Shown: one piece after another, positions 53,238-63,829 of the stretch | Position numbering within the stretch: position 1 is the first letter of the stretch | Layout: every line of letters starts with the position of its first letter | DNA from: Micropterix aruncella | Taxonomy: Eukaryota > Arthropoda > Insecta > Lepidoptera > Micropterigidae | Assembly: GCA_944548615.1 (NCBI GenBank) | Contig: OX155974.1 | Location: forward strand, 1,612,001 to 1,676,000 | Reading direction: 5' to 3' | DNA length: 64,000 nt | Notes under the pieces: model-generated | What the model saw: only the letters and a program-made list of their open reading frames with translations | Told to the model about the DNA's origin: nothing | Databases searched by the model: none | Translations under genes and position numbers: made by a program

Positions 53238-53825
53238 TTATTCAGTGTATTTACAGGCAATAATTGAAGGTTTCCTCACTGTTGCGAAAAGCTTGTTTTG
53301 CTGCAATTCCTTTCGTGGTTGATATAAAATACTACTGCATATGCGCTTGCAGCACTGGGCTGCTCCGGTAGGACAGTCACATGAAGCATTTTTAATTTTA
53401 CGATCTGCCGTCAACTGAAAAAAAGTCATATAAATTATTACATGGTAGAAAAGAATGCAAAACGCAAGTTATTTGTGTAGTTTGTTCGCAAAGTCTGCAT
53501 TGAAGGTGTTTTAACGTGTCCATTAAATAAAACACACTAAACTAACCACAAAAAATCCAATCTACTATGATTTAAATAACAAATATAACGTTGTACAACT
53601 CACTTCTATGGTGATCTGATATGGTCGGCAAGACACAGACGTTTGTCTTATTACTCTGCCAGTGATATTTCCCCAATCGCGAAGTTCTTGCACATTGAAA
53701 ACGTGGTCACTTTCGAAGAGGAGTTGGCCTTTCTCTTTAGTCGGAGGCCTGACACTATCGCTAACATCGATGGTCTGGAATCCGGTCGAAATAATAATGT
53801 CATCATGAGACGCAGACATCGCCAT
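53238..53825 (-). CDS. SWIM-type zinc-finger protein, two exons
   Basis: Minus strand, exons 53825-53604 and 53414-53238; donor GAA|GTGAGT, acceptor TTTTTTCAG. Both exons join in frame to give 132 residues without a stop. Exon 1 holds HVFNVQELRDWGNITGRVIR (41-60) and QTSVSCRPYQITIE (61-74). Exon 2 holds a SWIM-like CxCx(n)CxH motif, ASCDCPTGAAQCCKR (84-98), but the final His is Arg98 here. Insect SWIM-domain proteins of this type have the same upstream HxxNVxE block. An alternative ATG is at 53867. The motif suggests DNA or protein binding; the role is unknown. Its place between perfect terminal repeats suggests it is mobile cargo or an element-encoded factor. Confidence 0.65.
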
Positions 53826-54213
53826 TTTACATTTAAAACACACAAAATTCAAAGAGCAAATTAACACCGAATCGTATGAATCAAAGGCACTTTGACACTA
53901 GCGGTCATTCGAAAATTTAAAATTTTTGCCACTGCGAGCGCTGAAGTCGAAATATTGTATCACGTGACTTCGTGCACGGTCCCTATAGGGTGTAGAAAAT
54001 ACAGACATATAAAATATGACTATATATAATATAACGTAAATACCCATAAATAAAAAATCACATTCTTATTATCACTTACAAAACATAAAAATATTAATAA
54101 TTATTAATAAAACAAAAATAATGAGAATTAATAGACAATCTGAATCAAGACCCCCAAAATTAAATTAAATTATATGTAAAGACAATAAAAAACCAAAATA
54201 ATGAATTAAAGAA

Positions 54214-54510
54214 ATGAAAGAACCAGTGTCACCCCAAGACTTGGCAAGTAACCCCCCCCCCCCCCCCCCCCCCGCGCGCCAATCCCCTAACCCCGATCAA
54301 ACACCTCCCCCTTCCAACCCCCTTCAAACCCACAAACCCCTCCCTCCGCCCTACCTCTCATACTTCCCCTCCACCCATTCATTCGCCCCCCCCTCACCCC
54401 CTCTTTTATTTACCAGTCAAAATTTTCAAATTTCCAGTAAAAAGTTGCTTATTTGCTCGTATTTATTCACCAACTTCAAGGATGGGTCGATTCACCGCGT
54501 CACTAATTAA
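54214..54510. repeat. Poly-C tract and C-rich low-complexity sequence
   Basis: A run of more than 20 C at about 54250-54273 followed by CCCCTCC-rich sequence. The Pro-rich open frame over it is an artefact. Bases 53988-54213 are AT-rich with no feature. Confidence 0.85.
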
Positions 54511-54644
54511 AAACTCACCCTGCAGAGGGAGTTGGACTTTGTGGTTTGTAAGCTCTGGGATAGAACTTGGATCGTTGGCAGCCTTCGCACTCAGAAACCT
54601 GCGCTGCAACTTTTTGGTCGATGTTGTGAATTAATACCAACAAT

Positions 54645-55575
54645 ATGGATTAAAAAACACTAAAAACTGTTTATTATGCTTTATGTGAATCGCTTATTAC
54701 TTACGGCATAATTGGATGGGGCGGATGTGGTAAAACCCTGCTAGAGCCATTGCATGTTGCACAGAATATAAATAAATACAAACGGAGCTGCCATGGAATT
54801 CGCCGACCGGAGTCGGGCCCATCATAATACTATTTTTTTTTTACACTTCTGGGGGGTGAGCAGTGGATTCCGGACTTACGAACCGGCTGTGGTAGGTTTA
54901 GGACAGCTGTCTTGCCACATGTGAGCGTTCACCTTACCACCCATTCACTCCCCCTTCGAAGCCATAGAATTTGAGATGCGCAAATCGCAGGTTTAGATAA
55001 TTTTTCTAAGAAAGAGTTGATTATTTTTCTGGAAAGGCCAAGATCTTTAAAGAGGTGAAATAGAGATTTAGCTGGCAGGCCACGAGCGCCAACTTCCACC
55101 GCGTGAAGGTGAACAGTGAAGCCGTTCCGGGTTACGGCATTTGCAAGATCATGGTATTTATTTAATTTGTACTCGTGGTCTTTGACTCGTGGTCTATATT
55201 AAAAATTATTCTACAAGAGACCATATCGCCATCCCACTAATGAACTTTATAAGGAAGCTAAAGTCCTTGATTGTAGGCAACTTTTTCTAAAAACTTCCCT
55301 CTTAAGGCTATTTTTGGACAATAACTCAAAATTTAGGAATAATTCAGAACCGGCGACCAACAAGACAAGTTTTAGAAAATAGCCTAATAATACCCAGAAG
55401 GAAAACATCAGTGGACAAAGACATTACTCTTTCATTGCGCCGAGATTTTACAATCTGATCAATATGGAAATAAAAATGAATTGGACATTTAGGGAATTCA
55501 AAAATAAATTAAAGAAATGGTTATCGAATCATGACAGACTAACCATACATCAAATGTTAGAAATAATAGTTTAAT
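54645..55575 (+). pseudogene. L2/CR1-like LINE fragment split by family B
   Basis: LKTVYYALCESLITYGIIGW, GGCGKTLLEPLHVAQN (54645-54769), then family B inserted, then RPYRHPTNELYKEAKVLDCR, QLFLKTSLLRLFLDNNSK and FIAPRFYNLINMEIK to FKNKLKKWLSNHDR (55205-55574). The joined order is that of a normal reverse transcriptase C-terminus. Confidence 0.8.
54770..55184 (-). pseudogene. Family B LINE 3' end (copy B7)
   Basis: Truncated at the VELTV region. A duplicated GACTCGTGGTCT at the 5' break point suggests template slippage. Confidence 0.75.
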
Positions 55576-55803
55576 AAAACTTAGGTGTACAAATTATTAA
55601 CATATTTTTAAACATGTATGTTGAGTATATTTTAACATTGAACTAACTACCAAAAATTATTTGACTTTGACAATGAATTGTACTTTTTTGACTAGGTATT
55701 TTTATATTAAATCCTATATTACTCAACATATATTAAATATTAATGACTGTTTTTTTCTCACAGATAGCTTTATTTATAATATTTAATCGAATTTTATATT
55801 ATA

Positions 55804-56636
55804 CGAGTGGTATTACCCGGCGTTGCCCGTGTTATATCTGTTCTCAAATACCAATGCATACCAATTTTCATGGCGATCGGTTGAGCAGTATAGAAGTTGG
55901 TGTGCTGCAGCGCCGTCTAGTTGAAAGTTGCAACAAAGCGGATATATATAAAACCTTAACCATGAAAAAATACATATATATGCCAACTTTCATGGTCATC
56001 GGTCAAACGGTTTCGGAGTCTATTAAACTCGGACAGACGGGCATACAGATATACCAACATCCATTTTTATATTATATTATTTTGGCCTGTTTTTAAAATT
56101 TAAACTTTGAATGCCTATATCTCGCTTATTTATAGCGACCGACACAATTTTCTTCCAGATTTAGCATTAAAATGAAAAAAATTGGAGAGAGGTTCCTATA
56201 CTGCAGTTATTCCACTTTTATAACTATGTGATAATACTTACATGTATATATTTTAATTAAAGAGTTTTGAACAATGAAGCACAAATAATTAAAAAGCAGG
56301 AATAATTTCACTGTATTACCTTCACAATATTTTGAATTTAGAATAACGCTTGGCCGACTATGACGTTTGTAGGTTTAACATAGCAGCGCCATCTATGGAT
56401 TACTCAATAGATAACGCCATCTGTTAAAATCGTTTGGAACTAACAGATAATTGCGAATGTCAAATAATAGACATTGCAATAAAATAATATCGCGACTATA
56501 ATTTAAGACGTAAGCTATCCTATCTTTCAAGTTGGATCAAACTGCACATTGTGTGCAAATTTGATTCAAATCGGTTAAGTAGTTTAGGAGTCCATCGCGG
56601 ACAAACAACGTGACACGTAATTTATATATATTAAGA
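55804..56636 (-). mobile_element. Helitron-like non-autonomous element
   Basis: The minus strand starts TCTTAATATATATAAATTAC (56636) followed by GTTTGTCCGCGATGGACTCC, a common lepidopteran Helitron 5' end. The 3' side has CGGGCAACGCCGGG and TACCACTCG, where CTCG probably replaces CTAG. A region shared with 38519-38760 lies near the 3' end. No helicase. Confidence 0.7.
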
Positions 56637-56799
56637 TTTATTGCCGATTATATAATGGAATTGCATTTTATTTATTAAATTATCTTTTAATATTTTTTTA
56701 GTAATATTATTTTTTTTATTTATTCTGAAGACATTTTAGGGCAATTTAGTGTTATAAGCTTTTACTAAAACGTGTACATTTATAAGCAATCAAGCAAAC

Positions 56800-57445
56800 C
56801 GACATGTCTTTCCTATATGACATCCTTCATGGTTTAATAGACTGTCCAGCTTTAACTGAGCGAATTTCCTTGAGAGTGCCCCCCAGAAGTACCCGAGTTT
56901 CTCGTTTGTTTCATGTGCCCAGGTGCGATTCAAGCCACTTCAGCAACTCTACTATGATACGGTTACTCACCTCTTTTAATAACAGGTTTAATGACCTTGA
57001 CATTTTTTCTCTGGACAGGAAGCCTTTTCTTCACGCAGTCGAAGAAAAGCTCAGGAACGATAATTAATTTAAATTTACTTATTACTTTATTATATACAAT
57101 ATATTTATGTGTGTATGTATGTCTATATGTATATATATGTCAATAGTATACGTATGTATGGCCATTTATGAACGTATATTACACATAGTGTTATAACAAT
57201 CCCTCCCTTCCATTTCCATTCCCCTATTGTACTTATACATTTATATTTAGAAATGCTTCTTTTTCCTTTTTTCTTAAAAAGAAGGTTATAAAATTATTAT
57301 CTTTTAAATGGGTACTTTATATTTTTTGCTAATTTAAAATGTATTAATGGCTATATTGATGTTAATTTATAAAATGTTTTTTTATATATAAAGAATATGC
57401 TGTATACATTTAGTTAATAAAATAAAAAAATAAATAAAACTTGAT
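56800..57445 (+). pseudogene. L2-like LINE C-terminal end and 3' UTR
   Basis: MSFLYDILHGLIDCPALTER, ISLRVPPRSTRVSRLFHVPR, NSTMIRLLTSFNNRFNDLD and stop, then AT-rich 3' UTR ending in an (AATAAAAA)-type tail at about 57420-57445. Confidence 0.75.
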
Positions 57446-57456
57446 TGTAATATTAG

Positions 57457-57600
57457 AGTCCTGTCCACCCTAGAACGGGCTAGTCCCAGTTGGGTGACAG
57501 AAACAAATAAGCAAAAGGTTAAGGTTTTGCCATCCGGTTCCTGTTATTATAAGCTAATCAATGTTTTATAGTAATTAATTGTTAAATAAATAAATAAAAT
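57457..57600 (+). repeat. Repeat L, copy 4
   Basis: CCACCCTAGAACGGGCTAGTC through GGTTCCTGTTATTATAAGC, AATTAATTG and (TAAA)n; the most complete copy. Confidence 0.65.
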
Positions 57601-57699
57601 AATGTTTTTTCCTGAATTCCCTCTTCCCATTGTTCCCTTGTACAGTGTTCGTACTGAATGAATAATCGTACAATACATAATTTATGCATCTTTCTCACA

Positions 57700-57858
57700 C
57701 ATATCTAACAGGGGGTGGTTGCACTGTGATCTTGGTGTAAATTCAGTTCGTTGCGAGCGCGGTTTGTCGCGCCGCGCTCGTACCCGATTTGAGACGTTAC
57801 TGAGCATTGACTACAATACATCATACCCGATTCGGGACGTTACTGTCTTGAGGGGTTT
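57700..57858 (+). mobile_element. TTAA element right end, family N
   Basis: Paired motifs ACCCGATTTGAGACGTTACT (57782) and ACCCGATTCGGGACGTTACT (57825) are 43 bp apart, then CTTGAGGGG and TTTAA at 57857-57862. The left end is not found. Confidence 0.6.
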
Positions 57859-58122
57859 AATATTGAAAACGCATTTCAACCATAATATTAGCGTCCTCTA
57901 TTGAGATACTGTGAGGCCAGTAGTGGTAAGACATTTACTTTGAAGATCTTTGATTTTTACTTACTTTCTTGACCTTTACAAGCAAAAATAGGCGTTTCCC
58001 GCTTATAACGAATTCCTGCTTATGTCGAATTTTAATTCCGACCCCCTAAAATTCGATATAATCCTGAAAAACTGGAAATTCTGGAATTCATTCAACCTAA
58101 AAAACCTGTCCCTAATGAAATA

Positions 58123-59026
58123 CAGTACAACCTCTGTAATCCGACAGATACCAGACCAGTGCACTGCCGGATTGCCGAAAACGCCGGATTATTGGAAAAT
58201 AATTAAAAGAAGGCTAACAGAAACTTTCGTTTTAATGTAGGCTACATTAAAAATATAAAATATACAAAGGTATTCCATTGACGTGGAAGGCTTGAAATAA
58301 TTGTCTATCGTCTTTTATTTCTGAACGATCCTTTAAGGGTTTGTTCTTGTAACCGTCTTAACACTAAAACGTCATGAGCACAGACGCCATTTTCTTCTGC
58401 CCACGCTATCGATGTGGCGAACGAGACGATAGCCGCATCATGGCATCTTTGAAGCAGCTGTCATGTTGTCTCCCCCACCTCAATTATCTCATCTTCTGTC
58501 ATGAATTGATCATTCTCCTCTTCTTCTCGAGTAAGCCACACCCTTACATCGACTGCCGACATTGTGTTAGCTGGTGAATCCACGAGCTGTTCATTGGCCT
58601 GTTCTTGCAGTAAATTTATTTCCCTCTCTTCAGGGGCTGTCTGCTTGTTTGGATCATCATTTTTGTGTTAATCTAGTAGTGTCAAGTTTGGCCATATTTT
58701 TTTCCAAGAGCAAATTATAACTTTATCACTCAGATTATTCCAAGCATTTGCAAGCGAATAAACCACGTCTATCGGGTTGATTGCTTTTAGTGATTGAATC
58801 ACAGTCATCTTTGGATAAAACATTGTACAACAGGCTCTTTTTGTACTGCATTGGTTGTAAGAGGGGAGTCACATTAGGCACAAGGCGTGGGCTGGCGCGA
58901 CAGTGTAACAGGTGGCAGTGAGTGGCCGACATTGCCAGATATATTTAGATGCGTCAAAACCGCGAAAAGAATGCTGGATTAGTGGGAGTGCCGGAGAGCT
59001 GAGATGCCGGATTAGAGGTTGAACTG
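58123..59026 (-). mobile_element. pogo/Tigger-like element, internally deleted
   Basis: Terminal repeats CAGTACAACCTCTGTAATCC and (inverse right) CAGTTCAACCTCTAATCCGG, flanked by TA at 58121-58122 and 59027-59028. It contains the C-terminal half of a transposase on the minus strand. Confidence 0.85.
58330..58940 (-). pseudogene. pogo/Tigger transposase C-terminal remnant
   Basis: Minus strand, several frames: PNVTPLLQPMQ (the NVT.L.QP.DQG block with the D lost), DVVYSLANAWNNLSDKVIIC, SWKKIWPNL, then VDVRVWLTREEEENDQFMTE and DEIIEV. This order is that of Tigger/jerky-like DDE transposases after the second catalytic D. Stops and shifts are present and the DNA-binding half is deleted. Confidence 0.75.
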
Positions 59027-59134
59027 TAATTCCTTCTCATTGCCCATTTAGAAAGCGGGGTATCAAGACTCTCTGTAGACAGTCAGCCGCGTTTGAGAGG
59101 TTACGGACTCCGGATTCGACGAAAAAAAAAACAT

Positions 59135-59389
59135 TGAAATTGTTAATATTAATTCTTTATTAACGTATACATAAATAATATTAAGCGATCACATAAGGGC
59201 GTGTAAAATACTGAACGACTCGGTTAGATAGTAAAAAGTTAACTGGGGAAGGAGTTGATGCGAGTTGGTGGTTGATGAGTGGCGGTCGATGGGTCCGTCT
59301 CAACCCATGTTGGGGCGACCCATCCCGCGTCCGGGCGGCGCGCCGTCTCCTGATTTTGCGTTCTTGATAGTCTCATCGACCGACAGGAT
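59135..59389 (-). CDS. CCT7: CCT7 (TCP-1 eta) last exon and 3' UTR
   Basis: Minus strand. An acceptor (TTTTTTTTGTCCCACAG) precedes 59389. The exon encodes ILSVDETIKNAKSGDGAPPG, RGMGRPNMG and TGA at 59302-59300, 29 codons in phase 0. SVDETIKN followed by a Gly/Arg tail is the C-terminus of the eta subunit of the cytosolic chaperonin TRiC/CCT, which folds actin, tubulin and others. SVDETIKN forms the last strand of the equatorial domain, and the Gly-rich tail projects into the ring cavity. The 3' UTR runs to about 59135 with AATAAA at 59162-59157 (minus). The preceding exons are not in the window; the upstream intron is at least 4.6 kb and full of mobile DNA. CDS proper is 59300-59389. Confidence 0.85.
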
Positions 59390-59426
59390 CTGTGGGACAA
59401 AAAAAATCAATACGACAGTCAAATAT

Positions 59427-60716
59427 AATAAATACAACTGGAGCTGCCATGGAATCCATAGCCAGGAATCATGCATATCATAATATTATTATTACACTTC
59501 TGGGGAACGGGTGGTGGATTCCGGACTGACCACGGCTGTTCTAGGTTTGATAGCTGTTTAACCACATGTGAGTGTTAACCTTTTTTTATTTGTTGAGTGG
59601 GGCTTTTCTAAGGTCTTTATGAGCCTTGTAACACTGCAACCATTGCTGATCTATTGTGTTCGCCATCTACTATAGTTCTGCGCTAGCCTCGCGTCACTTA
59701 AGAACCGCAGCAGACTTTTGGCGCCAGATTGTTTTACCTCCTCAGGTTGGAGGTAATGACCACCCAGGTGGGTGTATCTTTTACGCATCAGCGGGCCACA
59801 CTCGCACATGAGGTGCTGGGGAGTTTCCTCTGCCCCTTGGCAGAACCTGCACATTTTTGTGTCTCGGAGCTTGAGGTTGAACATGTGTTTGTTCAGGCCA
59901 CAATGCCCCGTGAGTGCCCTCACCAGTATGCGTAGATTGTTCCTATTTAGCAATAAGGCCTCACGGGCTGTCTTACGGTTGTAAGCCTTCATTAGCGCTT
60001 TGGAATGATTCAACCCTGGCGTGTTGTTCCAGTGGTTGACGGATTGTTCTAAACATATTTGTTTAAGCATTAGGTTTGCAAGGCTTTTTGGTACGCCACA
60101 GCAAGGTTCAGGGCCGTATAACGTTTCCTTTGCTCCCGTCTTAGCAAGTTCATCGGCTTTTTCATTTAGTGTTTACCTTACCAGCCATTCATTCCCCTTT
60201 CAAAGCCATAGAATTTGAGATGCGGTAGTTGCGGTTTTAGATATTTTTTCTAGGAAATAATTGATTATTTTCCTGAAAAGATCAATATCTTTATGGAGAT
60301 AAAATGGAGTTTTGGCCAAGAGCACGAATTTACACCGACGGAAGGTGAACCAGTGAAGCCGTTCTGGGTGATAATATTTGCAAGATCCTGGTATTTATTT
60401 AATTGGTAATCGTTGCCTTTTGGGAGGTTTGATTCTCATGGAACAGTTAATTCTACGATAAGGGCTACATTCCGATATAGAGAGTAAAGAGTTATATCTG
60501 GACGGAGAGCTGTGCATCCGAGACTTTCAGGGAATTTATACTGCTTAGAGACCGAATAACTTTCAGAATCCAATCTGAAGCTTTCTCGATTATTGAGAAA
60601 GGTTTGGTAGTTAAATGTTTTTTGCCTTTAGAGCCATCCCGCACAAACTGTATTAGGGGTTTGGAGGGTACTGTCAGACCCTTGTAGGCACAAGTCACTG
60701 AGAGGCTATAATTGCA
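59427..60716 (-). pseudogene. Family B LINE 3' end (copy B8), split by another LINE
   Basis: 3' UTR part at 59427-59580 (diverged, AACTGGAGCTGCCATGG) and coding part at 60166-60716 (FVRDGSKGKKHLTTKPFSII, then decayed). The interruption is 59580-60166, with AGTGTTAACCTT / AGTGTTTACCTT at the two edges as a diverged target duplication. Oldest-looking B copy. Confidence 0.75.
59580..60166 (-). pseudogene. LINE fragment: RNase H tail plus CCHC domain
   Basis: Minus: NEKADELAKTGAKETLYGPE, then QSVNHWNNTPGLNHSKALMK, LRILVRALTGHCGLNKHMFN and CRFCQGAEETPQHLMCEC (C-x2-C-x8-H-x4-C). The open frame 59651-60070 is 139 codons. Related to the 9036-9720 fragment but a different subfamily. Confidence 0.8.
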
Positions 60717-60829
60717 TATAATTTGTTCCAAAAGGTCTCCCATGTATCATGAAATTTGAGAGCCATAACAATATTGATATGTTGAAATCAATAGGAGGAA
60801 TACAGAATAAAGTATATTTATTTCCATTA

Positions 60830-61806
60830 CAGCATCACAATTACTCAAACTCATTGCCAAGTATAAAAATAATCTCCCCCTTATCAATATCGGCAACGTC
60901 GTTGTCCCTTACAGCAGTTCTGTGAAAGACCTTGGCCTGCTTATTGATGAAAACTTATCTTGGCATCCTCAAGTAAGTGAGGTCAGTCGTAAAGTCTTTG
61001 CAAGTCTCCATTCTTTTAAACGGGTTCAGAATCTCTTACCTCTTTGTATTAAACGCCAAATGGCACAATCTTTTCTTTTACCGCTAATTAATTACGCTGA
61101 TGTGGCCTACCTAGATGCGAATGAAGAACTACTCGATAAGCTAGATAGGATTCAAAACGCGTGTATTCGCTTTGTTTATTCCCTGAAGAAGTTTGATCAC
61201 ATATCAAACTTTCGCAGGCAAATAGAGTGGCTACCCATTAGACGATGTCGGGAATTTCACATACTCGCCCTACTCTTCCGCGTACCACAGTCAAACTGTC
61301 CTACTTATTTGTTTAATCTCTTCTCTCCGCTTTCATCCCATGGTCTTCCATTGCGCTCTCAGCAAAATCTATTACTGGCTATAACCTCAGCATTCATCAT
61401 TTTTCATTTCTAGGTCTTTCGCAGTGCAAGCGGCCCGTCTCTGGAATTCCGTGCCATTACCGATAAGACAACTTGAAAACCTGAGCGGGTTTAAAAATTC
61501 TTTAAAGAGACATTTACTCAACTTATGAATTCCCCCCTCCCCTCCCGTCTCCTTTGCTTGTCCTTATATTTCACTCCTCCCTTCAATATCGAGTTGGCAT
61601 ACGTTACTAATCACTGAATTATATTTTATACTATGATGACTTTTTTGTAAGTGTATTTATTTAATACTTGTAAATTTATTTGCCCACATAAACCTTCAGT
61701 CACAATAACCCTGGCGGTATGGTCGGTAGATATTGCCACTTGGCAATAGGCCCACCACATTGTATTCTTTTGTGTGTGCAATAAAGCTTTTCAAACAAAC
61801 AAACAA
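60830..61806 (+). pseudogene. L2-like LINE 3' end with UTR and (CAAA)n tail
   Basis: SSSVKDLGLLIDENLSWHPQ, PLINYADVAYLDANEELLDK, QNACIRFVYSLKKFDHISNF, RRQIEWLPIRR, LFSPLSSHGLPLRS, then a frameshift near 61410 to FAVQAARLWNSVPLPIRQLE and FKNSLKRHLLNL. The 3' UTR ends TGCAATAAAGC and (CAAA)n. Paralogue of the LINE at 47750-49256. Confidence 0.85.
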
Positions 61807-61961
61807 TTATGTAGGAATGGCTAAGTATATTAAATTAATTTTAAATTGGTTAGTCAATTTGACAAAGAATGATAATATACAGTAAATTACTACAAAAATA
61901 TTACAATTATTAACAAAAAAGACTATAATAAAACAGCTGACAATAAAATAAAGTACATTAA

Positions 61962-62145
<184 letters not shown>

Positions 62146-62179
62146 AGAAATATATAATATACATGACTAACAAGATTAA

Positions 62180-62847
62180 CCCCTTGAGCGGCAAACGGGA
62201 CAATTGTCCCACAATTGAAATTACCGTAGAGCGGCAAAGGGGACATCTGTCCCAGCCGAGATCGGCGCCGATGTTTTCCAATTATTTACCCTTGATACCT
62301 CACATAAATCATACGGCCTGTGGTATGTGCGAAAAGAGGAGAAGATTCTCTGTCGTTAACTAGTTGGTTCATTATTTTTCATACAGTCGCTATTTTTTAG
62401 TCTATGATTGAACCAAACCAAACCAAAAACTTCAATATTCATGTTGATTTTCAACACCGAATATATTTTTATTTTTGTATGGGTATAAGTAAAACGAAGT
62501 CATAGGTTGAATGAAGCATATTATAATTATTATAAAAGTATTCACAATTTCTTGCATAGGGTGATTTATTTTCAGAAAAAACATAGAAATGTTGGACAAG
62601 GCAGTTTTTTTCTGTACCACAACTTTGACAGATAATTCTGAATAATGCTTATTGCTTTACAAAACGACGTTACACGTATCTAACAGCAAATTTCAACAGG
62701 AATATAAAACAGGTCTTCTTTATACGATCCGTATAGTAGTTTCGGAGTAATCGTCGTTTTCCTGAAACGCTATATTTTTGTTGTGATGTAATCTTCTTCT
62801 TCGCGTTCTCTAAGAGAAACTACGATTCAAACGTCAGCGCTCGAGGG
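62180..62847 (+). mobile_element. TTAA-type element family H (copy H2)
   Basis: Near-identical to H1. Paired motifs GGGACAATTGTCCC (62197) and GGGACATCTGTCCC (62240) are 43 bp apart. The flanks are CTAACAAGATTAA on both sides (62167-62179 and 62848-62860), a 13-bp duplication rather than plain TTAA. Confidence 0.85.
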
Positions 62848-62899
62848 CTAACAAGATTAACTACTAGGTAACAGAAGGAAATTCATAAAAATAACGATA

Positions 62900-63825
62900 T
62901 TGTTAGTATTTTATTTGAATGCCTTTCAGCATACACTTCCAGACCCCAGTAACCTCGCTCGTTGGAGCTTTGCCGAGGATAGTTCTTGTCCCCTCTGTAG
63001 CAATACCCCTTGCACAGCTAGACACATTCTAGCTGGCTGCAAGGTGGCCTTAGATCAAGGACGGTACACTTACCGCCATGACAAAGTTCTCGCTGTTATT
63101 CGCGAGGTAATTAGCCTCTCATTGGCTCGTGCCAACAAGGGTTTGACAGTATCCTCCAAACCCCCAATACAGTTTGTGCGGGATGGCTCTAAAGGCAAAA
63201 AACATTTAACTACAAAACCTTTCTCAATAATCGAGAAAGCTACAGATTGGATTCTGGAGGTCGATTCGGTCTCTAAGCAGTATAAATTCCCTGAAAGTGT
63301 CGGATGCACAGCCCTCAGTCCAGATATAACTCTTTACTCTCTATCTCGGAAGGTGGCTCTTATTGTAGAATTAACTGTTCCATGGGAATCAAATATCCCA
63401 AAAGACCACGAGTACAAATTAAATAAATACCATGATCTTGCAAATGCCGTAACCCGGAACGGCTTCACTGTTCACCTTCACGCGGTGGAAGTTGGCGCTC
63501 GTGGCCTGCCAGCTAAATCTCTATTTCACCTCTTTAAAGATCTTGGCCTTTCCAGAAAAATAATCAACTCTTTCTTAGAAAAATTATCTAAAACTGCGAT
63601 TTGCGCATCTCAAATTCTATGGCTTCGAAGGGGGAGTGAATGGGTGGCAAGGTGAACGCTCACATGTGGCAAGACAGCTGTCCTAAACCTACCACAGCCG
63701 GTTCGTAAGTCCGGAATCCACTGCTCACCCCCCAGAAGTGTAAAAAAAATAGTATTATGATGGGCCCGACTCCGGTCGGTGAATTCCATGGCAGCTCCAT
63801 TTGTATTTATTATTATAATTCGACC
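62900..63825 (+). pseudogene. Family B LINE, longest copy (B9), with RLE-like domain
   Basis: The open frame 62900-63655 has 251 codons. Residues 30-47 form a CCHC motif (C30-x2-C33-x8-H42-x4-C47, SCPLCSNTPCTARHILAGC). Residues 141-177 read PDITLYSLSRKVALIVELTV, then PWE and KLNKY: a PD-x14-E-x(15-18)-K pattern like the restriction-like endonuclease (PD-D/ExK) that follows the CCHC in R2/Hero/Utopia-type non-LTR elements, where it nicks the target. After this comes EVGARGLPAKSLFHLFKDLG and a conserved tail ending SEWVAR. The 3' UTR (63656-63825) contains CTCACCCCCCAGAAGTGTAA and ends TTTGTATTTATTATTAT. The reverse transcriptase is missing, so the copy is 5'-truncated. Nine copies of this 3' region are in the window. 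Confidence 0.8.
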
Positions 63826-63829
63826 AAAA

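Larger units (their letters stand above)
52237..53983. mobile_element. TIR element carrying THAP and SWIM genes
   Basis: TATAGGGACCGTGCACGAAG at 52233-52252 is perfectly inverted at 53968-53987. The TATA at each outer edge may be a 4-bp (or TA 2-bp) target duplication. Two genes face each other inside: a THAP-domain pseudogene (plus) and a SWIM-type gene (minus). About 400 AT-rich bases between contain a 28-base tandem repeat (GTATTCAAAGGGTGAA). No DDE-type transposase is visible. The left end abuts the foldback element's target duplication. Confidence 0.75.

Noticed and set aside
54214..54510. Pro-rich 98-codon frame
   Set aside because: Translation of the poly-C and C-rich tract.
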